Shown here: positions 1-5,132 of the stretch, in pieces
Layout of the letters: each line of letters begins with the position of its first letter
How positions within the stretch are numbered: the stretch's first letter is position 1
Assembly (NCBI GenBank): GCA_937926065.1
Contig: CALANM010000144.1
Location: 1 to 7,415, forward strand
DNA length: 7,415 nucleotides
DNA from: an uncultured Microbacterium sp.
Lineage (GTDB): Bacteria > Actinomycetota > Actinomycetes > Actinomycetales > Microbacteriaceae
Direction: 5' to 3'
The notes under the pieces: model-generated
The model's database searches: none
Seen by the model: the letters and a program-made list of their open reading frames with translations, nothing else
What the model was told of the DNA's origin: nothing
Translations under genes and position numbers: made by a program

Positions 1-35
1 ACGGCCGTCTTTAGCCCGTTTCGGAAACGACGCAT
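1..35 (-). CDS. 5' end of a gene leaving the window, possibly an HtpX-type M48 membrane protease (partial)
   Basis: Only eleven codons are visible, reading MRRFRNGLKTA from the ATG at 35-33 and running off the left edge. The start is supported by a strong SD site, AAGGGAG at 51-45, nine bases upstream, with a second AGGAG at 58-54. The short N-terminus ending in NGLKTA resembles the cytoplasmic lead-in of some actinobacterial HtpX zinc proteases, where a transmembrane helix follows directly. HtpX degrades misfolded membrane proteins. A heat-shock-operator-like inverted repeat just upstream would fit such a stress gene. A TTG at 44-42 in the same frame is an alternative start. That a gene begins here is fairly likely; the family name is a guess from very few residues. 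Confidence 0.4.
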   Translation of the reverse strand, partial: MRRFRNGLKTA

Positions 36-57
36 CGAACACAACTCCCTTCGCTCC

Positions 58-86
58 TAAACTTGCGTCGAGTTCTATCAACTTTA
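58..86 (-). promoter_or_regulatory. Degenerate HAIR (HspR)-like inverted repeat upstream of the left-edge gene
   Basis: TAAACTTG at 58-65 and CAACTTTA at 79-86 form an inverted repeat with one mismatch. Inside it, CTTGCGT-N7-TATCAAC has the exact spacing of the HspR operator CTTGAGT-N7-ACTCAAG and matches it at 10 of 14 positions. It ends just upstream of the SD site of the minus-strand gene starting at 35, which is where a repressor site would lie. The match is imperfect, the second arm being the weaker one, so HspR control is a suggestion. It could be an operator for another repressor. Confidence 0.35.
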
Positions 87-105
87 CGGCAAAGGCCGCG
101 GCGGG

Positions 106-318
106 GCAAAGAGAGAGCCCTTGCGGCCAGCCTCCGTTGATGAGCGTGATGCTGGCCGCCGCGATGAGCAGGTAGGCGAGACCGAGCCCCATCGCGGGGA
201 CGCCCCACTTGAGGCCGCGTCGGGTGCGGAGCTTGTCGAGCAGGATGTTGGTGGGCATCCGACGGCGCAGAATGGCGCGGGTCTGGGCGCTGAGTGTCCA
301 GAGGGTGCGGATGAGCAT
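106..318 (-). pseudogene. 3'-truncated small membrane protein of an actinobacterial conjugative element
   Basis: The minus-strand frame starts at the ATG at 318-316, six bases after a GAGGA SD site. It begins MLIRTLWTLS and carries the cluster MPTNILLDKLRTRRGLKWGV at residues 21-40. A hydrophobic helix follows at about 41-60, ending NGGWPQG. This is the N-terminal half of a small two-helix protein of actinobacterial integrative conjugative elements, often mislabelled 'sulfate permease' in databases; its role is unknown but it travels with type IV secretion genes. Members continue with a second hydrophobic helix and a basic tail. Here family resemblance stops near residue 69 (about position 110), and the frame runs without a stop into lower-G+C DNA that is the leader of another gene. 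I read it as a recombination-truncated remnant. The breakpoint is good to about 10 bases. Confidence 0.6.
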
Positions 319-330
319 CAGGGGTCCTCG

Positions 331-1287
331 CTTTCAGGCCAACACGGGCTCGGCGCCCGCCTGAACCCGCTCGATGAGGGCTACCGCCCGGCCGGGGTCG
401 CCGAGGACGAATGGGCCACCACCGTCGCCGCCCGCCGGCGGGATCTGATCGGCGCACTCGCGGAGACCGTGCTGGAGCGGTCTTTGGCGCCGTTGGAGCA
501 CACCGCGATCGACGTCGCCCTGCGCGCCACGGCCTCCCAGAGTTCGGTGCCGATCCCGCCGATGGTGGTCGACCGCATCCTCGCCCCCGACCGCTCCGGG
601 GATACCGACGGGCGGCTGGCCGAGGACGGGCGACTGGTCGGGCACGCGCTGCGGCGCCTGGTCGCCGGGGACCTACAGGGCCTGTTCGACGGCCCGTCTA
701 CGGTCCGGTTCGACCCGTCGCTGCCGATGCTCTCCCTGGACCTGTCCCGCGTCGTGGAGGACAGCACCCTGATCTCGGTGCTGATGAAGTGCTCGTCTGC
801 GTGGATGGAGTCCGCGCTGCTGGACCCGAACGGTGGGCAACGGTGGGTCGTCTACGACGAAGCGTGGCGGCTGATGTCGCACCCGTCCCTGCTGCGTCGC
901 ATGGACGCCCACTGGCGCCTCGCGAGACATTACGGCCTCGCGAACCTGCTCATTTTCCACAAGCTCAGCGACCTCGAGAACATCGGAGACCAGGGGTCGG
1001 CGATGCGCGCGCTTGCGTCGTCACTGCTCGCGAACGCGGAGACCAGGATCATCTACCGGCAAGAATCCGACCAGCTCGGCGCTACCGCGCAGGCGCTCGG
1101 ACTCACCGGCGCGGAGCGGAAACTGTTGCCCGCCCTGGGCACCGGACAAGGACTCTGGCGCATCAAAGAATCCTCCTACGTCGTGCAACACCAGTTGCAC
1201 CCCGCTGAGTTGCAGGCCTTCGACACTCGGTCTCCGATGCTCGATATTCCCCGCAAGTTCAGGATTCCTGAAGGCGGTTCAGCGTGA
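331..1287 (+). pseudogene. 5'-truncated VirB4/TraC-like conjugation ATPase (C-terminal fragment)
   Basis: From about 346 the plus frame encodes GLGARLNPLDEG, then about 310 residues ending IPEGGSA with a TGA at 1285-1287. This is the C-terminal part of the roughly 480-500 residue ATP-binding proteins of actinobacterial conjugative elements, which energise type IV secretion in the way VirB4 does. The Walker B segment WVVYDEA is intact, with Asp at 856-858 and Glu at 859-861. The distal ATPase region is also present: LANLLIFHKLSDLENIG, then IIYRQESDQL, then LPALGTGQGLW. The Walker A loop and everything before it are missing. The upstream frame is only the reverse complement of the minus-strand membrane gene and is not protein-like. 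There is no SD site or convincing start, so the fragment is probably not translated into a working motor. The break lies between about 320 and 345. Confidence 0.75.
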
Positions 1288-1878
1288 AGATGCGGGTTGA
1301 GGTGTCGTTGGGCGGGTGTGAGGGTGCATGTTCGTGGAAGATGCACCCTCACTCTGCTCGTCGGCGTCGTGGTCGGGGGTGCGGCGTTCCACGGGGATGG
1401 TGTCGCGCCAGCGGCCGGCGTGGGGTCCATGCGCCATGCGGGCGATGCGTTCTCGTCGACCGACGACGCGAAACCCGGCGCGTTCGTGGAGTCGCAGGCT
1501 CGGGGTGTTCTCGGGGAAGATCGACGACTGGATGGTCCAGATGCCGGCGTGATCGGCGAGATCGAGAAACGTGCTCAGGAGCTGGGTTCCGACGCCGTGC
1601 CCTGTGGCTTCGGAGTGGATGTAGATGGAGTGTTCGACGACGCCCGCGTACACCGTCCGGGCGGACACGGGAGATGCGGCGGCCCAGCCGAGGATGCGGT
1701 CGGTGGAATCGACGGCGACGACGCTGAGATTCGGATGCTTGCCTGCGGCGAAGGCCGCCCAGTCTGCGGGCGTGGCTGATTCGAAGGTCGCGTGCCCGGT
1801 GGCGATTCCCGCCTGGTAGATCGTCGCGACGTCGGGCCAGTCAGACCTGACCATCGGCCGGAACCGGAGCGGCTGCAT
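1279..1878 (-). CDS. arsN1: GNAT N-acetyltransferase, ArsN1/phosphinothricin-acetyltransferase type
   Basis: A 199-residue protein starting MQPLRFRPMV. It is a GNAT acyltransferase of the PAT (Bar) family. Markers are RSDWPDVATIYQAGIATG (11-28), ATFES (30-34), GWAAASPVS (64-72), VEHSIYI (81-87), the acetyl-CoA loop GHGVGTQL (93-100), WTIQSSIFPEN (114-124) and GFRVVGRRERIARM (135-148). Next to arsR the best call is ArsN1, which acetylates the free amine of arsinothricin or related organoarsenicals using acetyl-CoA. A phosphinothricin or methionine-sulfone substrate cannot be excluded. Its ATG overlaps the arsR stop by one base (TGATG) and lacks its own SD site, so translation is probably coupled to arsR. 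The catalytic domain ends near residue 167. The remaining roughly 30 polar residues are unusual: they read through a perfect hairpin and overlap the convergent ATPase fragment by 9 bases. The native stop may have been lost at a junction. Confidence 0.8.
   Translation of the reverse strand: MQPLRFRPMVRSDWPDVATIYQAGIATGHATFESATPADWAAFAAGKHPNLSVVAVDSTDRILGWAAASPVSARTVYAGVVEHSIYIHSEATGHGVGTQLLSTFLDLADHAGIWTIQSSIFPENTPSLRLHERAGFRVVGRRERIARMAHGPHAGRWRDTIPVERRTPDHDADEQSEGASSTNMHPHTRPTTPQPASSR
1318..1352. terminator. Bidirectional hairpin between the ATPase remnant and arsN1
   Basis: GTGAGGGTGCAT (1318-1329) and ATGCACCCTCAC (1341-1352) are perfect 12-base inverted arms. Inside the 11-base loop, TTC/GAA can pair again across a G-G mismatch. 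There is no U-run, which is common for actinobacterial terminators. It lies 30 bases after the stop of the plus-strand ATPase fragment, and it falls inside the last 25 codons of arsN1 on the minus strand. It could end transcription from both sides. Confidence 0.6.
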
Positions 1879-2231
1879 CAGGCGGTGAACGCCCGTGCGG
1901 CGTTGGCGAGGGTGCCGATCGTGGGCTGGTAGTACGCCCACTTGCCGCGCTGCTCTCGGGTGACGAGCCCGGCTTCGACGAGGAGTTTCATGTGGTGCGA
2001 CACTGTCGGCTGGGAGAGGCCGACCGGGGCGGTGAGGTCGCACACGCACATCTCCCCGCTCGCACTGGCGGTGATCAGCGAGAACAGCTTGACGCGGTTC
2101 GGGTCCCCGAGCGCTTTGAACACCTTCGCGAGGTCCTGCGCGGTCGCGTCGTCGACCATGGCGTCGGCCGCGGGCGGGCAGCATGATGCTTGCGGGGATG
2201 TCGCGTCGATCGTCATGGGGAGAGTGGCCAT
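1878..2231 (-). CDS. arsR: ArsR/SmtB-family arsenite-responsive repressor
   Basis: A 117-residue winged-helix repressor if read from MATLPMTI. In-frame starts at 2246 and 2249 would add five or six residues, and only a weak SD site (TAGGT) precedes 2231. The core reads VFKALGDPNRVKLFSL (38-53), the recognition helix LSQPTVSHHMKLL (72-84) and the wing EQRGKWAYYQP (93-103). ArsR dimers sit on their operator and are released by As(III) or Sb(III). Candidate ligands are the vicinal pair C17-C18, placed like the N-terminal CC of Corynebacterium ArsR1, and C62-V-C64 in MCVCDL, which matches the CVC site of plasmid R773 ArsR. Having both pairs is notable; which of them bind arsenite is unknown. It is the first gene of arsR-arsN1 and is transcribed away from arsO across the palindromic control region, so it probably represses both directions. 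Confidence 0.9.
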   Translation of the reverse strand: MATLPMTIDATSPQASCCPPAADAMVDDATAQDLAKVFKALGDPNRVKLFSLITASASGEMCVCDLTAPVGLSQPTVSHHMKLLVEAGLVTREQRGKWAYYQPTIGTLANAARAFTA

Positions 2232-2252
2232 GCACCTATTCTGCATCACGTA

Positions 2253-2266
2253 TTGACAGCTGTCGA
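2253..2266. promoter_or_regulatory. Palindrome next to arsR, probable ArsR operator 1
   Basis: GACAGCTGTC at 2255-2264 is a perfect 10-base palindrome. The flanking T2253 and A2266 also pair, so the site reads TTGACAGCTGTCGA. Its TTGAC half-site recurs in the second palindrome. It lies 22 bases before the arsR ATG at 2231. TTGACA at 2253-2258 is also a perfect -35 hexamer on the plus strand, but I see no good -10 at 16-18 bases for it, so the operator reading is the stronger one. Confidence 0.5.
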
Positions 2267-2280
2267 TGGGTTGGGCAGGC

Positions 2281-2302
2281 TTGACGCATCGAAGATCGTC
2301 AA
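2281..2302. promoter_or_regulatory. Inverted repeat before arsO, probable ArsR operator 2
   Basis: TTGACG (2281-2286) and CGTCAA (2297-2302) are perfect inverted arms separated by 10 bases, ending 5 bases before the GGAGG SD site of arsO. The centre is 32 bp from the centre of the GACAGCTGTC palindrome. That is close to three helical turns, so two ArsR dimers would sit on the same face of the DNA. ArsR-family sites are often TTGA/TCAA-type inverted repeats. No consensus -10 boxes stand out in 2232-2317. Confidence 0.5.
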
Positions 2303-2317
2303 TGTGTGGAGGTTGGT

Positions 2318-3640
2318 ATGGAACTCGTCGTCGTGATCGGAGCCGGTCCCCAGGGGCTGGCCGCTGCGGCTCATCTGCGTGAGCGCGGGCTCGAACCGCT
2401 CGTCCTGGAAGCCGGCGATGGTCCCGGGGCGGCGGTAGCTGAGTGGGGGCATGTGCGCATGTTCTCGCCGTGGTCGGAACTCACCGACGCCGCGTCTCGT
2501 CGTCTGCTGGAGCCCTCCGGATGGGTGGTTCCGGAGAAGGGGTATCCGACCGGGGCGCAGTGGATCGACGGCTACCTCGCGCCTCTCGCGGCTGTGCTCG
2601 GCGACCGGGTGCGGTACGGGGCGCGGGTCGTCGGCGTGGGCCGGAAGGGGCGGGATCTCTCGGTCGATGCCGGACGTGCCGAGCAGCCGTTCGTCGTGCA
2701 CGTTCGCCGTACGGACGGCACGGAGGAGTGCATCGAGGCGGGTGCGGTGATCGACGCGTCGGGCACCTGGGGCACCCCGAGCCCTGCCGGAGCTGACGGT
2801 CTTCCCGCGCTGGGCGAGCGGGCCGCAGTCGATGCGGGACTCCTGGATCATCGCATTCCCGGGATCGAGGACGCGGCGGGTCTGGCCGGCCGGCATGTTG
2901 TCGTGGTCGGCAACGGGCACTCTGCTGCGACCACGATCGGGATCTTGTCGCGGGTCGCGAAGCGGGAGCCGGGGACGCGGATCACGTGGGTGCTGCGCCG
3001 CGGCACGGTCGGCAACACGTTCGGCGGCGGTGTGGCGGACGAGCTGCCGGAGCGCGGTGCGCTGGGTCAGCGGGCGAAGCAGGCCGTCGAGGGTGGGCTC
3101 GTGGACCTCGTCACCGGGTTCCGCACCGATCAGGTCGTCCTCGAGGACGGGCAGGCGGTGCTCGTCGCCGAAGACGGTCGCAGGCTGGACCCGGCCTCGC
3201 GTGTGTTCGTGTCGACCGGGTTCCGGCCTGACCTGTCGTTCCTCTCCGAGATCCGTCTCGATCTCGACCTGCGGCTGCAGGCGCCGGCGAAGGTCGCCGT
3301 CGAGGTGGACCCGAACCTGCACTCCTGTGGCTCGGTCCGGGCGACCGGGGCCGCGGACCTGGAGCATCCCGAGCCGGGGTTCTACATCGTCGGGGCGAAG
3401 TCCTACGGGCGCGCGCCGACATTCCTCGCGCTGACCGGGTTCGAACAGGTCCGCAGTGTCGTCGCCGCGATCGCCGGTGACCGTGCGGCCGCCGAGCGGG
3501 TCGATCTGGTCCTCCCGGACACCGGCGTGTGCGGTGGGGCGGGCCTGTTCGACGCCCCGGACGAGGCCGCCGGCACGGGGTCGTGCTGTGCGCCTGCACC
3601 GCAGCTCATCCAGCTCGGTGCGGCACCGGTGGGTCGCTGA
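2318..3640 (+). CDS. arsO: ArsO-like FAD/NAD(P)H-dependent monooxygenase with a cysteine-rich tail
   Basis: A 440-residue soluble flavoprotein. The ATG at 2318 is chosen because GGAGG lies 5 bases upstream; a GTG at 2306 would lie across the SD site. The FAD-binding Rossmann loop is VVVIGAGPQG (4-13), followed by WGHVRMFSPWSE (43-54). A second, NAD(P)-binding Rossmann fold is VVVVGNGHSA (194-203), and FVSTGFRPD (297-305) is the flavin-family ATG-like motif. This two-dinucleotide layout is that of flavin-containing monooxygenases. ArsO genes of this type accompany arsenic genes on the Streptomyces linear plasmid pHZ227 (arsR, arsB, arsO, arsC, arsT), but their reaction is not established. The C-terminus carries C405-GG and C423-C424, which could bind As(III) or relay electrons. 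The gene is divergent from arsR-arsN1 and shares its control region, so it is probably arsenite-induced. Oxidation of an organoarsenical is inference. Confidence 0.75.
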   Translation: MELVVVIGAGPQGLAAAAHLRERGLEPLVLEAGDGPGAAVAEWGHVRMFSPWSELTDAASRRLLEPSGWVVPEKGYPTGAQWIDGYLAPLAAVLGDRVRYGARVVGVGRKGRDLSVDAGRAEQPFVVHVRRTDGTEECIEAGAVIDASGTWGTPSPAGADGLPALGERAAVDAGLLDHRIPGIEDAAGLAGRHVVVVGNGHSAATTIGILSRVAKREPGTRITWVLRRGTVGNTFGGGVADELPERGALGQRAKQAVEGGLVDLVTGFRTDQVVLEDGQAVLVAEDGRRLDPASRVFVSTGFRPDLSFLSEIRLDLDLRLQAPAKVAVEVDPNLHSCGSVRATGAADLEHPEPGFYIVGAKSYGRAPTFLALTGFEQVRSVVAAIAGDRAAAERVDLVLPDTGVCGGAGLFDAPDEAAGTGSCCAPAPQLIQLGAAPVGR

Positions 3641-3655
3641 GCCGTTCGGAAGCAC

Positions 3656-3687
3656 GAGGGGCAGGAACCGTCTGGTTGCTGCCCCTC
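3656..3687. terminator. Bidirectional hairpin between convergent arsO and arsC
   Basis: GAGGGGCAG (3656-3664) and CTGCCCCTC (3679-3687) pair perfectly. After a G-G mismatch, AACC and GGTT extend the stem over a GTCT tetraloop. It starts 16 bases after the arsO stop and 19 bases after the arsC stop from the other side. The long GC-rich stem without a U-run fits an actinobacterial terminator serving both transcripts. Confidence 0.75.
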
Positions 3688-3705
3688 ACTCGTTCGGTGC
3701 TCCGT

Positions 3706-4110
3706 TCAGTCGAGGAGTTCAGCGAGCAGCGTCTCGATGCGCTGCTTGATGTCGTCGCGGATCGGGCGGACCGCGTCGATGCCCTGCCCGGCGGGGTCGT
3801 CGAGCTTCCAGTCCTCGTACCGCTTGCCGGGGAAGAACGGGCACGCGTCCCCGCAGCCCATCGTGATCACCACGTCGGAGTCCTGCACGGCCTCGGTCGT
3901 GAGGATCTTCGGCTGCTCGGCGGTGATGTCGATGCCTTCCTCGCGCATGGCCTCGACCGCGACGGGGTTGATCTGCTCGGCGGGCATGGAACCGGCCGAG
4001 CGCACCTCGACCCGGCCGGCGGCGAGGTGGCGGAGGTAGCCCGCGGCCATCTGGGAGCGGCCGGCGTTGTGGACGCAGACGAACAGCACGGAAGGCTTGT
4101 GATCGGTCAT
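3706..4110 (-). CDS. arsC: Arsenate reductase, low-molecular-weight-phosphatase fold, three-cysteine (thioredoxin-type)
   Basis: A 134-residue cytoplasmic reductase of usual family length, converting arsenate to arsenite for export. The P-loop VCVHNAGRSQ (11-20) holds the nucleophile C12 and R18 (CX5R). SAGSMPAEQINP (39-50) is the conserved second strand. ITMGCGDACP (82-91) provides C86 and C90, and YEDWKLDDPAG (98-108) contains the acidic loop. C12 with C86/C90 matches the disulfide cascade of pI258-type, thioredoxin-recycled ArsC, including the thioredoxin-dependent ArsC1' of Corynebacterium, rather than the single-Cys mycothiol-dependent type. TrxA and TrxB encoded upstream in the operon are the natural electron donors. 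It is the last gene, 20 bases after arsRC, with only a weak purine-rich GAAAGAAG about 10 bases before the ATG at 4110. It resembles the ArsC part of the fusion upstream, so the operon carries two reductases. Confidence 0.92.
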   Translation of the reverse strand: MTDHKPSVLFVCVHNAGRSQMAAGYLRHLAAGRVEVRSAGSMPAEQINPVAVEAMREEGIDITAEQPKILTTEAVQDSDVVITMGCGDACPFFPGKRYEDWKLDDPAGQGIDAVRPIRDDIKQRIETLLAELLD

Positions 4111-4130
4111 GTTCGGTTCGCTTCTTTCGT

Positions 4131-5132
4131 TCAGGTGGTGAGGGTGGTGAGGAGTGCGCGGACGCGGGTTTCGATGTCGTCGCGGATCGCCGCGACCCCT
4201 TCCGGGGAGGCGAGGGCAGGGTCGCCCACGGCCCAGTCCTCGTAGCGGACTCCCGGGATGATCGGGCACACGTCCCCGCACCCCATCGTGATCACGACGT
4301 CGGCGGCGCGGACGGCGTCGTCGGTGAGCGGCTTCGGGAACGCCGTCGCCGCCTCTGGTTCGCCCTCGATCTCGGTCAGCAGAGAGCGCACGTGCGGGTG
4401 CACGTCCGACGCCGGGGTCGACCCGGCCGAGCGTGCGATGACGGTGCCGCCAGCGAGCTGATTGAGAAGGGCGGCGGCGAGCTGGGAGCGGCCGGCGTTC
4501 TGCACGCACACGAACAGCACCTGCGGTGTTCCCGCCGCGCGGTCCCGGGTGAGATCGGCCAGCCGCTGCCTCGCGAACCGCTCGGTGAGCGGGATCATGT
4601 GCCGAGTCACTTTCGCCGACCGCACCAGGCCCGCGTAGGACTCCCGGACGATCGCGATCACGAGGTCCCGGTTCAGGCCGGTCAGCTCGTCCGCGAGTTC
4701 CTCGGCGAGGCGGGTGACGCGGGCGTCCATGTCGCGCAGCGCCTCAGCCCGGACCTCGGGCTGCTCCGGCTCACCTGAGACCGCGGCTGGTGCGAACGCG
4801 TCCAGGAGCGCGGCGACGGCGCGCTGCCGTGCCGGGGTGATCCGGTACCAGACCCAGGTGCCGCGCCGCTCCGAGGCGAGTATCCCGGTGTCTTTGAGGA
4901 CTTTCAAGTGGTGGGAGACGGTCGGCTGGGACACCTCGGCGAGCTCGGCGAGATCGCACACGCACGACTCGCCGCGCGGGTCGGTGGCGATCGCGGACAG
5001 CATCCGCAGCCGGAGCGGGTCGGCGAGCGATTTGAGTGCGCCGGCCACGGTGGTGGCGGCATCCTGTCCGATCGCGTGCGTCGAGGACGGCGCGCACGCC
5101 TCGGCGTCGGGGATCACGGTCGTGTCGGTCAT
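4131..5132 (-). CDS. ArsR-helical linker-ArsC fusion: arsenite-sensing repressor joined to an arsenate reductase
   Basis: One 333-residue reading frame with three parts. Residues 25-115 are an ArsR winged helix: LKSLADPLRLRML (33-45), C57-V-C59 in ESCVCDL, recognition helix VSQPTVSHHLKVL (67-79) and wing ERRGTWVWYR (88-97). Residues about 130-195 are helical, including ELTGLNRDLVIAIVRES (149-165), and resemble the three-helix N-terminal domain seen before some actinobacterial ArsC proteins. Residues 204-333 are ArsC: nucleophile C209 and R215 in VCVQNAGRS, C285/C289 in MGCGDVCP, acidic GDP at 303-305. All key residues of both activities are present and no stop, frameshift or convincing internal start splits it. 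The start at 5132 follows a GAGGA SD site and overlaps the acr3 stop (ATGA). ArsRC fusions are known, for example in Leptospirillum; whether arsenate turnover alters DNA binding here is not known. It probably autoregulates the operon from a promoter beyond the right edge. Confidence 0.9.
   Translation of the reverse strand: MTDTTVIPDAEACAPSSTHAIGQDAATTVAGALKSLADPLRLRMLSAIATDPRGESCVCDLAELAEVSQPTVSHHLKVLKDTGILASERRGTWVWYRITPARQRAVAALLDAFAPAAVSGEPEQPEVRAEALRDMDARVTRLAEELADELTGLNRDLVIAIVRESYAGLVRSAKVTRHMIPLTERFARQRLADLTRDRAAGTPQVLFVCVQNAGRSQLAAALLNQLAGGTVIARSAGSTPASDVHPHVRSLLTEIEGEPEAATAFPKPLTDDAVRAADVVITMGCGDVCPIIPGVRYEDWAVGDPALASPEGVAAIRDDIETRVRALLTTLTT

Noticed and set aside
121..345. Plus-strand extension of the ATPase frame upstream to 121
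   Set aside because: This stretch is the reverse complement of the minus-strand membrane-protein gene, which has an SD site and family resemblance. The plus translation is low-complexity and polar, with no Walker A loop and no SD site at its first codon.
333..365. Inverted repeat TTCAGG/CCTGAA with inner CGGGC/GCCCG
   Set aside because: It lies within the ATPase coding fragment, has a 6-base one-sided bulge, and is of a size expected by chance in DNA this G+C rich. It could only matter if it marks the break, for which there is no other sign.
1297..1779. Plus-strand open frames opposite arsN1
   Set aside because: They are shadows of the acetyltransferase frame and have no family resemblance or SD site.
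2253..2258. TTGACA as a sigma-70 -35 box for arsO
   Set aside because: No acceptable -10 hexamer lies 16-18 bases downstream, and the hexamer is part of a palindrome better explained as an operator half-site.
2246..3655. A 469-codon minus-strand open frame opposite arsO
   Set aside because: Its translation is Arg/Pro/Gly-rich without motifs. Long antisense frames are common opposite high-G+C genes, and arsO on the plus strand has full cofactor motifs and an SD site.
4111..4509. N-terminal extension of arsC upstream of 4110
   Set aside because: The extension is an out-of-frame reading of the fusion gene's ArsC part, is Arg/Pro-rich, and ArsC of family length starts at 4110.
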